From Saprospirales bacterium (GTDB taxonomy: Bacteria; Bacteroidota; Bacteroidia; Chitinophagales; Saprospiraceae), in NCBI GenBank assembly GCA_007693915.1, contig RECS01000172.1, forward strand, positions 1-57,137: DNA of 57,137 nucleotides, read 5' to 3'. Every line of letters begins with the position of its first letter. Position 1 is the first letter of the stretch. The notes beneath the pieces were generated by a model. It made no database searches. It was not told the DNA's origin and worked only from the letters and a program-made list of their open reading frames with translations. The position numbers were made by a program, and so were the translations under genes. Below are positions 7,407 through 16,442 of the stretch, piece after piece.

Positions 7407-8942
7407 ATGGCAGAAGATATAAAGATTGAGCTCAGGAACTTGAAACTGGAAGACTACCTGGGATTAAAATCATCCATGATGGAGGCCTATCCCAACTGGA
7501 TTGGCGGTTATTGGGAGGAGAATCATATCGAAAAATTGCTCAAGGTTTTTCCTGAGGGACAATTATGTGTTGCCGTCAATGATCAAATCGCAGGCTGTGC
7601 CCTGAGTTTAATTGTAAATTACGATAAGTTTGGTGACCATCATACTTATCAACAAATTACCGGAAATGAGACCTTTAATACCCATAATGCTAATGGAAAT
7701 GTACTTTATGGTATTGACCTGTTTGTGCATCCTGATTTTAGAGGGATGAGATTGGGAAGGAGGCTATACGATGCCAGAAAGGAACTCTGCGAAAATCTTA
7801 ATCTCAAGTCTATTGTGGCCGGTGGTAGAATTCCGGGCTATAAGAATTATTCGGGAAAAATAACACCCAGGACCTATATTGAAAAAGTCCGGATGCGGGA
7901 GATACATGATCCTACTCTATCCTTTCAGCTTGCTAATGATTTTCACGTCAAAAAAATCATAAAAAACTACATGCCTGAAGACAAAGAGTCAATGGAATTT
8001 GCCACTTTATTGGAATGGAACAATATTTATTATCAGGAAAAACCGGTATTGGTTAATGAGCAAAAAAATATTGTAAGAATTGGGTTGGTACAATGGCAGA
8101 TGAGACCCTTTCCAAATATGGAGGCTCTATGCGAGCAAGTAGAGTTTTTTGTTGATGCCATCAGTGGGTACCAGTCTGATTTTATTCTTTTCCCTGAATT
8201 TTTCAACGCACCTTTAATGGCGCCCTACAATCATTTGTCTGAGGCAAAAGCCATAAGGGAACTGGCTCAATACACTGAACCCCTAAGAGATAAAATGTTA
8301 GAGTTCGCTATTTCATACAATATCAATATTATCACCGGGAGCATGCCATTTGTACAGCGCAATAAACTTTACAATGTGGGCTATCTCTGTAGAAGGGATG
8401 GTTCCTTTGAAAGATATACAAAGCTACACATTACCCCCTCAGAAGTTTCCAGCTGGGGAATGTCGGGAGGTACCATACTCAAATCTATGGATACGGACTG
8501 TGGTAAAATTGGTGTCTTAATCTGCTATGATGTGGAATTTCCTGAATTACCAAGACTACTGGCAGATGAAGGTGTTAATATCCTCTTCGTCCCTTTTCTA
8601 ACCGACACTCAAAACGGTTATATGAGAGTCCGAAGATGTGCTCAGGCAAGAGCTATTGAGAATGAATGTTATGTTGCTATTGCCGGTTGTGTTGGTAATT
8701 TGCCCCGTGTAAATAATATGGATATTCAATATGGTCAATCCGCAGTATTTACACCATCTGATTTTGCATTCCCATCGGATGGTATAAAGGCTCAGACAAC
8801 TCCCAATACAGAAATGACACTTTTAGCTGATTGTGATATGGGACTACTCAATGAATTGCACAATTATGGAAGTGTAAGAAATCTCAAGGATAGAAGACTT
8901 GATTTGTATGCATTAAATATTTTAGATAAAAAACCGATTTAA
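7407..8942 (+). CDS. Bifunctional GNAT acetyltransferase / carbon-nitrogen hydrolase (nitrilase) fusion
   Basis: A 511-residue two-domain protein. Residues 1-205 are a GNAT domain, with the acetyl-CoA-binding loop region VHPDFRGMRLGRRLYDARKE. Residues about 220-505 are a nitrilase-superfamily domain with its catalytic triad visible: Glu264 (LFPEFFNAP), Lys339 (YTKLHITP) and Cys373 (VLICYDVEFPE). The fusion is a known architecture in Bacteroidota and other phyla. The nitrilase part should cleave a C-N bond (amide or carbamoyl) and the GNAT part should acylate an amine. The natural substrate is not known to me and the neighbours do not reveal it. No signal peptide, so cytoplasmic. Confidence 0.92.
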   Translation: MAEDIKIELRNLKLEDYLGLKSSMMEAYPNWIGGYWEENHIEKLLKVFPEGQLCVAVNDQIAGCALSLIVNYDKFGDHHTYQQITGNETFNTHNANGNVLYGIDLFVHPDFRGMRLGRRLYDARKELCENLNLKSIVAGGRIPGYKNYSGKITPRTYIEKVRMREIHDPTLSFQLANDFHVKKIIKNYMPEDKESMEFATLLEWNNIYYQEKPVLVNEQKNIVRIGLVQWQMRPFPNMEALCEQVEFFVDAISGYQSDFILFPEFFNAPLMAPYNHLSEAKAIRELAQYTEPLRDKMLEFAISYNINIITGSMPFVQRNKLYNVGYLCRRDGSFERYTKLHITPSEVSSWGMSGGTILKSMDTDCGKIGVLICYDVEFPELPRLLADEGVNILFVPFLTDTQNGYMRVRRCAQARAIENECYVAIAGCVGNLPRVNNMDIQYGQSAVFTPSDFAFPSDGIKAQTTPNTEMTLLADCDMGLLNELHNYGSVRNLKDRRLDLYALNILDKKPI

Positions 8943-8998
8943 AGGAGGGTTGATTTAAATCCAGCACTAGACTAATGCCACCAAAATAAGGATATTTA

Positions 8999-9006
8999 TA
9001 TCTTTG
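8999..9006 (+). promoter_or_regulatory. -7 box TATCTTTG
   Basis: An exact match to TAnnTTTG, 17 bases before the ATG of the DUF4254 gene at 9024. It suggests that the DUF4254-glycosyltransferase pair has its own promoter. Confidence 0.55.
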
Positions 9007-9023
9007 TGGTAAAATAAATAAAT

Positions 9024-9638
9024 ATGCTCAATTGGAATTCAAAAGAAATGGTTCGTGTCTTTGAACGTGCTATTGACGATTATCACATTACCGACTCTGT
9101 AGACTTTATTCCGCAAAATCCATTTAGGGGTCAGGAAACAAAGTCAGTACTTTACGATAAATGTATGATTGACACCATACAATGGCACCTTGAAGATATA
9201 ATAAGAGATCCCGCCATAAAAGATGATTATGGAATGGAAATCAAAAGAAGAATTGACCGTTCAAATCAAGTTAGGACTGAGACAGTTGAAAAACTTGACG
9301 ATGCCCTTTTGAAGGAAATCACTCCGAAGTCCTTTCTTCCTGAAGCTAGATTGAACACCGAAAGTCCGGGTTGGGCCATAGATCGGCTCTCCATTTTGTG
9401 TTTAAAAATATACCATATGAATGTTGAAGCCAATCGGGCAGACGCAGACAATCAACACAAAACACACTGCCTTAATAAATTGCATATTCTAAAAGAACAA
9501 CAAAAAGACCTTTGTCTAGCAATAGACCAACTTATTGACGACATCAAAAAAGGTAAAAGAATTGCACGCGTCTATCATCAAATGAAGATGTATAATGATG
9601 AAAGTCTAAACCCTGTTCTTTATGCTCAAAAGAAGTAG
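9024..9638 (+). CDS. DUF4254 domain-containing protein
   Basis: A 204-residue soluble helical protein of the DUF4254 family (PGWAIDRLSILCLKIYHM at about 115-132 is the most characteristic part). Biochemical role unknown. In Bacteroidota it is recurrently encoded immediately before a family 9 glycosyltransferase, exactly as here (38 bases before the next ATG), which suggests a role in lipopolysaccharide or other surface-glycan assembly. No signal peptide or membrane segment. Confidence 0.85.
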   Translation: MLNWNSKEMVRVFERAIDDYHITDSVDFIPQNPFRGQETKSVLYDKCMIDTIQWHLEDIIRDPAIKDDYGMEIKRRIDRSNQVRTETVEKLDDALLKEITPKSFLPEARLNTESPGWAIDRLSILCLKIYHMNVEANRADADNQHKTHCLNKLHILKEQQKDLCLAIDQLIDDIKKGKRIARVYHQMKMYNDESLNPVLYAQKK

Positions 9639-9676
9639 TCTGTAGCGTATTGTTCGTTCATCCTCGTCTTATTCTC

Positions 9677-10717
9677 ATGCAGAAAAAGAAAAAACTATTG
9701 GTAATCAGGTTTTCTGCCTTGGGAGATGTTGCAATGGTTTCTCCGGTTGTTCATTCTCTTTTACAATGCAATCCTCATCTTGAACTGGTAGTCCTGTCTA
9801 AGACTTTACATCAGCCCTTATTTAAAAAAGAAAGAGGATTTACTTTTAAGGCAGCAGAGGTAAGGGGGAAACACAAAGGTATATTGGGTCTATACCGCCT
9901 TTTTTTAGAATTAAAAAATGAAGAATTTGAGGCGGTTATCGACTTGCACTATTCCCTAAGATCCCGAATTCTTGGATTCTTTTTCCAACTTTCAGCGTAT
10001 AAAGTCCATCGAATAGACAAAGGCAGAAAAGAAAAAAAGAAATTGATTCAGTTGGGAGCCTCCAGATACAAACCCTTGATGCATACCACTGAAAGATATT
10101 TAAAAGTTTTTGAGCAAGCGGGAGTTTTGTTTTCTACAAAAAAACTACACCTACCTAAACCTGGCAAAGCCTCTGCAAATACAAATAAACTAGTAGATCA
10201 AAAAAAACAAAAATGGATAGGCATAGCCCCCTTTGCTGCTCACCCCTCTAAAGAATGGAAGACTCATAAAGTAGTAGAGCTAGCAGAAAAAATGAGAGCC
10301 AGAGATATAAAAATATTGTGGTTTGGTGCAGGCCAAAGAGAAAAAGCCATTCTAGAAAAACATTTTTACCAAAACAATCAAGACATTTTAATCGCTGGTC
10401 AGTTCAAACTGGAGGAGGAATTAATCCTAATGCAACATCTTGACCTCATGTTGTGCATGGATTCGGCCAATATGCACATGGCTTCCATTTGCGGGACAAA
10501 AGTAGTGTCCATATGGGGCCCAACTCATCCCTTTGCAGGATTCGGACCTTTGGAGAATGAAGAGGGAATAGTTCAGGCAGATCTGGATTGCAGACCTTGT
10601 ACAATTTATGGAAAATTAAAATCTGAAAAAGATGGGCGATGCGCGCGCGAAAGCATGGAGAAAATAACAGTCGAAGAGGTGATGGAAAAAGTTACTTTGT
10701 TACTGAAAAGAAATTGA
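9677..10717 (+). CDS. Glycosyltransferase family 9 (heptosyltransferase-like)
   Basis: About 346 residues from ATG 9677; the frame is open to a TTG at 9650, but MQKKKKLLVIRFSALGDVAM is the normal family N-terminus. The GT9 features are the N-terminal RFSALGDVAM nucleotide-sugar fold, IGIAPFAAHPSKEWK in the middle and the C-terminal donor-binding segment LMLCMDSANMHMASICGTKV followed by SIWGPTHPFAGFGP. GT9 enzymes transfer ADP-heptose or a related sugar to the lipid A inner core at the cytoplasmic face of the inner membrane. Paired with the DUF4254 gene. The exact acceptor cannot be told. Confidence 0.88.
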   Translation: MQKKKKLLVIRFSALGDVAMVSPVVHSLLQCNPHLELVVLSKTLHQPLFKKERGFTFKAAEVRGKHKGILGLYRLFLELKNEEFEAVIDLHYSLRSRILGFFFQLSAYKVHRIDKGRKEKKKLIQLGASRYKPLMHTTERYLKVFEQAGVLFSTKKLHLPKPGKASANTNKLVDQKKQKWIGIAPFAAHPSKEWKTHKVVELAEKMRARDIKILWFGAGQREKAILEKHFYQNNQDILIAGQFKLEEELILMQHLDLMLCMDSANMHMASICGTKVVSIWGPTHPFAGFGPLENEEGIVQADLDCRPCTIYGKLKSEKDGRCARESMEKITVEEVMEKVTLLLKRN

Positions 10718-10760
10718 GTGCGATTGAAAGTTGGTCTCGAAAATATTTATAATTGCCTCC

Positions 10761-13700
10761 CTACTTCAAAATAGTAATATCCCCTTCAAGCAATTTTTTC
10801 TGGGGCTCCTCACATACAAAAAATTCAATCTCAGCTATCCAGACAAAAACTGCTGGATCCATGGTCTGACCGTCAAAAACACCATCCCATCCAAATTCAG
10901 TTAATTCAGACTCAAAAACTTTATTTCCCCACCTGTCAAAGACCTGTAGTTTATAACTTAAAATTTCAAGTTCATCAGGAAACTCTGGCTTGAAGATATC
11001 GTTTATTCCATCCTGATTGGGGCTAAATGCATTAGGGAAATACATGGGTAATTCTCCGAATTCAAAAGGAGACTTATCCAAAACCACCTCTCCTTCAAGT
11101 CTCTCACATATATTTTCTATCACAAAAGGATATTCTCCACCTTCTTCAAAGATTCGAAGAGGTTGTGTGGAACCGTCATTCCATTCAATGTCAGCAAAAG
11201 TATCAAAAATTGACAAATCGACAACCAAACTTCCATCAGCACAAATCAGTGTATCCAGAAACTCAGGTATAGGGGGTAGCTGTGGGATAAAAAATACCTC
11301 TATTTCACTTTTGTCATCACATCCTTCATCAGATAGACCCACTACTGAATAAGTTCCTGATTTCGAGATGGTTATCGCATTGCCTGCCTCGCCGGTGGAC
11401 CAGGTGTATTCCTCAATGGTAATCCCTTTGGTTTCGATAACGTTCAAAACGATTTCTTCCCCCTCACAGGCTAAACTATCACCGAGTAATCTGACTTCAG
11501 GACTGATGGGGAAGGTGATGAATGCACGATCAAAAAACGAACAACCACCAATAGTGTACTCTACCTGATAATTTCCGGGCTCATCTGCAATAATTGAGAG
11601 TTCAGTTGAACCGGTATTCCATCGGATATCTTCAGCACGGGGATCGAGATTCAAATCCAGAAAGGACTGATCACAGGCAATGCTATCCCTTATTGTCACC
11701 GTAGGGGTAGAATTAATGACAGTAAAAGTATCCCGGTAAATACAATTTTCAAATCTGGTAATTGCAATGTAGGTTCCTGCGTCAATAACTGTTATACTTT
11801 GGGTAGTTTCTCCCGTACTCCATTGGTATTCCGCATCGGCTTCATCTAATTGAGCGCTCAGATCAACCGGACTTCCATCGCAAATTTCAAAAGTGTCAAT
11901 TAGACTCTCGGTTGGAGCCAAAACCTCAACTGTTATGATTATTGAATCCGGTTCGAGACAATTATTTCTCGAAAGTGCTAAAAGCTTGACTTCATAAATG
12001 CCCTCTTCCTCAAATGTATGAGTTGGGCTTCTCAAATTACTACTGTCACCATCATTAAAATCCCAAAGAAAATCTATAGTACCGGTACTAAAATTTCTGA
12101 AATCTACTGTAAAAGGCGCACAACCAATATCCGGTGTCACATCAGCTCGGGCAATAATCTCATCAAGCTCAAAATCATATTTTACAGCTCCAAGATTACA
12201 ATTTCCTGAGAGGTTATTAGGACTTACTACACCTGCTGTAGTGGGAAAGGAATTAATACCTCCACAGCCTGCGCAAACTGCCTGATAAATTGTTCCATCT
12301 CGGCTGAATCTACTGGTTCCACCATCGACATGTTCTGCCCCTCTACCGTCAATACTTGCTATACCTCCAAAATAAGTTGCATAGATCAGATCAGTCGCAT
12401 CTTCTTCCAATACCAAAAAGTAAAAATCATTACCGTCAGTCGTTTGTTGAAAAGCATCAGGGGTTACAGAAAGCCCCACAGTGGAACTATTCGGAACAAA
12501 TTCACGATTTACTCTGCCTCCCCATCCTGATATGTAAATCCGGTTACAATTATCTACCATTAAAGCTGTAGGAGAAATATCAATATCCCCTCGTCCTGAT
12601 CCAAATATCGTTTGAAATTCTAGCTCAGATAAATCATTCGACAGTCTGCTGATAAACTGTCTGCCCCCTTGATTAAAATAAACGCCATCTGTAGGGGTAA
12701 GTCGACCTCGGGTCTGACCAAAAATATAAATTCTGTCCATTAGATCTACCTCTACAAAATAAACCTGATCGTAATCATTTGTGCCATAAAAGGTGGATGA
12801 TATCAACTCGCTTGCATTGGAATTCAGCTTGGAAATAAAACCATCAGTAACACCTCCTTGATAATTGGTGTTCAGTACCCCTGCAGTGGTTGGGAAGTTC
12901 TGACTCCTTGTCCCACCACCAATGATCAAGTTGTTTTCACTATCCAGTTTAATGGAGTATGCAACATCTGAATTGCTCCCTCCAAGGTAGGTTGAAAAGC
13001 GTAAAGCCGAACAGTTTCTATTGAGGCTGAACACAACTCCATCAAAAGCTCCACCTCCAAAATTTGTTTGATACGCATTGGCCGTAGTCGGAAAATCATT
13101 GGAGGTAGTTGTAGTAGCAACATAAATATTGTCGTTTTGATCTACTACCACCTCCCCCCTAAATTGATCCCCGTAATTTCTAGCCAATTGAAAGTCAACT
13201 GCATTTATTCCATCATTATTAGATCCTGAAACGTAAGTTGAACCTATAAGATTAGAACCTGCTTGGTTAAGAACAGTAACTACCAAATCTGATCCATTCA
13301 CACTGATTTCATTGGTATTACCTCTTGGAAGTGGCTCGCCTCCCCGGTAAGAATTTTGAAAGGAAGTCGCTGTTGTGGGGTAATTTTGAGATGTTGAAAT
13401 TCCAAAAATGACCAGCTCACCTCTTGAGTTTACAATAAGACTGATGGGTATTTCAGTTCTGTCTCCCCCAATATATGTGGAATAAATCCTTTCTGTTCCA
13501 TCTGCACTAAATTGGGTAATTGCCATATCTGTGTGGACAAAATTCAAAAAAGACTCTGCCTGAAGACTAGATTGAAATGCACCTGTTGTGGTCGGATAAC
13601 CGGGCTCAAAAATAATACCCCCGGCAAATAATTCACCATTTAAGCCAGGAGTAGCTGTCGTGCCCCAATTGTCACCAAAGGATCCACTGTAAGTAGAAAA

Positions 13701-14525
13701 AATTAAGACAGGGTCGACAATTAAAGGATGGTCAGAATCATATCCGGTTGGAAATTCAAAGCTGACAATCGAATCCTGAATTTTAAAACGGGAAGGAACA
13801 TAAACCTCTGTCTTATCGATGGTTTGAAAGCTGTAGGGTTGCTGTTCAAAAATATCGTTAATGCCGGTGATTAATTTTAAATTCTCGTAAACTTCTTCAA
13901 TTTCTAACAAGCCGTGGTACTCAAGTTGGATAACTGAAGGGGCAATACCTGGAGCTACAATGAAGTCATATTTCAGTACACCGTTTTTAACGTATATCTG
14001 GTAGTCTATACCCTCATAGACATTTTTGAGAACGACTTTCTGATATTCTCTCACTTCTGATGCCCATTTTTCAGGATCATTACCCCGAAAGTAATTAAAG
14101 TATTCTCGGGATTCATTTTTTCCAACAAAAGACGGATCTGCATTCCCACCCTTAAATTTCTTTTTGAATGCAAAATGCCTGACCGGAAAATCCCAAAACG
14201 AACACTTAGGATCAAATTTACAGCTTGCCCTTTCTGCCAAATCATCCGGATGCTGCTGCAACCAGGTTATCCCGGTTTTTTCTACAAACAGAATGTTGGT
14301 TCCAAAATCCGCTCTGAATAAAATATGATCTTCCCACTGGCCTTTATTTTCGCGAAAAAAATGTTCTCTTTCATTATGTGGTTCCTTTACCGAATGCGCA
14401 TATGTAATCTCATGACAAAGGACAAGGATTACTATTAGAAAAAAAACAAATTTTGCCAACAAAGCAATTAGATTGAATTGGTTTTTGATTGACCCCGACC
14501 CCGGTATTGTAAAAATGTAATCCAA
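10761..14525 (-). CDS. Large T9SS type B surface protein with SBBP beta-propeller repeats and PKD domain
   Basis: Up to 1254 residues. After an N-terminal hydrophobic signal (FVFFLIVILVLCHEITYAHS) comes a domain starting ENKGQWEDHILFRADFGTN, typical of the N-terminus of SBBP-repeat proteins (resembles DUF7948). SBBP-type repeats fill about residues 270-760 (repeated S-T-Y-x-G-G and DFPTTANAYQ units). A PKD domain follows at about 795-880 (FLWDFNDGDSSN), then Ig-like repeats with recurrent E/Y-x-W-S-T-G. The last ~95 residues (FPNAFSPNQDGINDIFKPEF, VFDRWGNKVFE) are a gliding motility-associated CHU_C type B sorting tail. Likely exported by T9SS. No ATG exists near the start: the frame opens with TTG at 14525, but TTG codons 22-23 (14462, 14459) give a better signal peptide. 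Confidence 0.88.
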   Translation of the reverse strand: MDYIFTIPGSGSIKNQFNLIALLAKFVFFLIVILVLCHEITYAHSVKEPHNEREHFFRENKGQWEDHILFRADFGTNILFVEKTGITWLQQHPDDLAERASCKFDPKCSFWDFPVRHFAFKKKFKGGNADPSFVGKNESREYFNYFRGNDPEKWASEVREYQKVVLKNVYEGIDYQIYVKNGVLKYDFIVAPGIAPSVIQLEYHGLLEIEEVYENLKLITGINDIFEQQPYSFQTIDKTEVYVPSRFKIQDSIVSFEFPTGYDSDHPLIVDPVLIFSTYSGSFGDNWGTTATPGLNGELFAGGIIFEPGYPTTTGAFQSSLQAESFLNFVHTDMAITQFSADGTERIYSTYIGGDRTEIPISLIVNSRGELVIFGISTSQNYPTTATSFQNSYRGGEPLPRGNTNEISVNGSDLVVTVLNQAGSNLIGSTYVSGSNNDGINAVDFQLARNYGDQFRGEVVVDQNDNIYVATTTTSNDFPTTANAYQTNFGGGAFDGVVFSLNRNCSALRFSTYLGGSNSDVAYSIKLDSENNLIIGGGTRSQNFPTTAGVLNTNYQGGVTDGFISKLNSNASELISSTFYGTNDYDQVYFVEVDLMDRIYIFGQTRGRLTPTDGVYFNQGGRQFISRLSNDLSELEFQTIFGSGRGDIDISPTALMVDNCNRIYISGWGGRVNREFVPNSSTVGLSVTPDAFQQTTDGNDFYFLVLEEDATDLIYATYFGGIASIDGRGAEHVDGGTSRFSRDGTIYQAVCAGCGGINSFPTTAGVVSPNNLSGNCNLGAVKYDFELDEIIARADVTPDIGCAPFTVDFRNFSTGTIDFLWDFNDGDSSNLRSPTHTFEEEGIYEVKLLALSRNNCLEPDSIIITVEVLAPTESLIDTFEICDGSPVDLSAQLDEADAEYQWSTGETTQSITVIDAGTYIAITRFENCIYRDTFTVINSTPTVTIRDSIACDQSFLDLNLDPRAEDIRWNTGSTELSIIADEPGNYQVEYTIGGCSFFDRAFITFPISPEVRLLGDSLACEGEEIVLNVIETKGITIEEYTWSTGEAGNAITISKSGTYSVVGLSDEGCDDKSEIEVFFIPQLPPIPEFLDTLICADGSLVVDLSIFDTFADIEWNDGSTQPLRIFEEGGEYPFVIENICERLEGEVVLDKSPFEFGELPMYFPNAFSPNQDGINDIFKPEFPDELEILSYKLQVFDRWGNKVFESELTEFGWDGVFDGQTMDPAVFVWIAEIEFFVCEEPQKKLLEGDITILK

Positions 14526-14714
14526 GATTATTTTTTTGCTTTGTAATTGACCATAAAGGTAAGTAATGTTGAGTTGTTTAAGTGTTAAGCTTTAAACCTC
14601 CCTAGTGTAACGGAAAACACTGTATAAAATGTTTCAGCTAGAGTATATTTGTTTTTTGGGGCAATCCGGAAGTATAAATCAAAAGGTAAAGAGTGCAATT
14701 GTTTACAATATCCT

Positions 14715-14722
14715 TATTTTTG
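14715..14722 (+). promoter_or_regulatory. -7 box TATTTTTG abutting the prfA start
   Basis: An exact TAnnTTTG match whose last G is only 4 bases before the ATG at 14727. With the usual spacing, transcription would begin at or next to the start codon, giving a leaderless prfA mRNA. Confidence 0.5.
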
Positions 14723-14726
14723 CGGA

Positions 14727-15800
14727 ATGATTGATAAGTTACGAAGTATTAAGGACCGCTATATGGTGCTGCAAGAGAGAATGTCTGATCCCGAGGTGAT
14801 TTCAGATCAAAAGCTTTTTTCGCGTATTCATAAAGAATACAAGGATATGGAGGCTGTGGTGCAGGCATTTGATAAGTATCAGACCCTGGATGACCAACTT
14901 CAGCAGGCACAGAGCTTACTGAATGAAAAAGACGCAGACATAAGGGAGATGGCTAGAATGGAGGCTGAAGAACTTAAAGAAGATATAACTGAACTTACGG
15001 AGCAAATAAAAAAATTGTTGATTCCAAAAGACCCGGAAGACACAAGTGATGCATTAATGGAAATTAGAGCTGGTACAGGTGGTGACGAAGCCTCCATATT
15101 TGCCGGTGATTTATTTAGAATGTACACTGCTTTTTTTGACGAAATGGGGTGGAAATACGATATTATCAGCGCGAATGAAGGTACAGTCGGTGGTTATTCA
15201 AAAATTGTAGCGGAAGTGAGGGGAGAGGAGGTTTTTGGAAAACTAAAATTTGAATCCGGAGGCCATCGTGTACAAAGGGTGCCAAAAACAGAGACTCAGG
15301 GTCGAGTGCATACTTCTGCAGCAACTGTTGCAGTCCTGCCCAAACTGGAGGAAGATGAAATTGACATCAGAAAGGAAGACTTAAAAGTAGATACTTTTAG
15401 ATCCAGTGGAGCCGGAGGGCAACACGTCAATAAAACAGAATCCGGTGTCCGTTTAACACATTTACCAACCGGTTTAGTCGTAGAGTGTACAGATGGCAGA
15501 TCACAAATTAAAAACAGAGAAATTGCACTACAGCGATTGTATCAAAAGGTGAAGAATGCCAAAAGAAACGAAGAACAATCACAGATAGCAGCGCAAAGAA
15601 AGTCATTAGTAGGTAGCGGAGATCGCAGTAGTAAAATCCGCACCTATAATTTCCCTCAAAACCGTGTCACGGATCATCGAATTAATTTGACTCTATACAA
15701 TCTCGATCAGATAATCAATGGGAAAATTGGTGAAATTATCGAAGCACTTCAGGTAGCAGAAAATGCAGAGAAAATGCAAGAGGGTGCAGCTCAGGATTGA
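14727..15800 (+). CDS. prfA: Peptide chain release factor 1
   Basis: 357 residues from ATG 14727 (the frame is open further to 14649, but the family begins MIDKLRSIKDRY). RF1 recognises UAA and UAG stop codons in the ribosomal A site and triggers peptide release. The universal GGQ is at residues 230-232 (GAGGQHVNKTES). The stop-codon-recognition P-x-T tripeptide of RF1 is PKT at 186-188 (RVPKTETQGRVHTSAATVAV), which separates it from RF2 (SPF). Length is normal. The gene converges with rsmG, overlapping its 3' end by 10 bases. Confidence 0.95.
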   Translation: MIDKLRSIKDRYMVLQERMSDPEVISDQKLFSRIHKEYKDMEAVVQAFDKYQTLDDQLQQAQSLLNEKDADIREMARMEAEELKEDITELTEQIKKLLIPKDPEDTSDALMEIRAGTGGDEASIFAGDLFRMYTAFFDEMGWKYDIISANEGTVGGYSKIVAEVRGEEVFGKLKFESGGHRVQRVPKTETQGRVHTSAATVAVLPKLEEDEIDIRKEDLKVDTFRSSGAGGQHVNKTESGVRLTHLPTGLVVECTDGRSQIKNREIALQRLYQKVKNAKRNEEQSQIAAQRKSLVGSGDRSSKIRTYNFPQNRVTDHRINLTLYNLDQIINGKIGEIIEALQVAENAEKMQEGAAQD

Positions 15801-16420
15801 ACGTAAACTACAAATTTCTCTTCGAACCATTCGTCTTTAAACCATTTTTGAATGGCGATCTGCTCAGTGTAGGCAGATTTGGGCATTTGTTTTAGTTCCT
15901 TTTTTATCTGTTGTCCACCCTTTAGACAAATCAAACCATTGGGGATACCGTGGTATTGGGATCCACTGTATAAATGTTTGCTCCAATCCATAAGTTGTGA
16001 AAGAGGTGCTACTGCCCTACTCACCACAAAATCATATTGCCCTTTCATCTCCTCGGCTCTAATGTGTACTGCATTCACATTTTTTAGATCAAGTGCTTTT
16101 ATTAGTTCTTTCACTACCATTATTTTTTTGGCACGGGCATCTATCAGCATGAAATTGACCTCCGGTTGCATTATAGCCAATGGCAAGCCCGGAAATCCCC
16201 CTCCCGTTCCCAAATCGAGTACCTGACTATCCGGCAGGAATTTCTGGTACTTGTATATGGAGAGACTGTGGAGAATGTGGTGAATATCAATGTTTTCCAC
16301 GTCCTTTCTAGAGATAAGATTGATTTTTTCATTCCAGTTCGCTAATTCGGTTTTGAGTAATTCTAACTTTGTAAGTTGTTGATTGTCAATATCCGGGAAG
16401 TATTGCTTTATGGTTTCCAT
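15791..16420 (-). CDS. rsmG: 16S rRNA (guanine-527-N7)-methyltransferase
   Basis: 209 residues. It methylates G527 of 16S rRNA using S-adenosylmethionine; loss gives low-level streptomycin resistance in other bacteria. Visible family parts are NWNEKINLISRKD (about 31-43), the SAM-binding VLDLGTGGGFPGLPLAI and FDFVVSRAVAPL-like YDFVVSRAVAPLSQL. The start is taken at ATG 16420 (METIKQYFPDI) because it gives the normal N-terminus; an upstream in-frame ATG at 16471 would overlap the preceding gene by 29 bases. Same strand as, and 22 bases after, the guanylyltransferase gene, so probably co-transcribed. Confidence 0.93.
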   Translation of the reverse strand: METIKQYFPDIDNQQLTKLELLKTELANWNEKINLISRKDVENIDIHHILHSLSIYKYQKFLPDSQVLDLGTGGGFPGLPLAIMQPEVNFMLIDARAKKIMVVKELIKALDLKNVNAVHIRAEEMKGQYDFVVSRAVAPLSQLMDWSKHLYSGSQYHGIPNGLICLKGGQQIKKELKQMPKSAYTEQIAIQKWFKDEWFEEKFVVYVQS

Positions 16421-16442
16421 AAGTTTTTGAAATAAAAAATTA

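Noticed and set aside
10761-14525. Plus-strand ORFs inside the large minus-strand gene (for example 11017-11352)
   Set aside because: They are shadows of a long, domain-rich minus-strand frame and show no family signature or start context.
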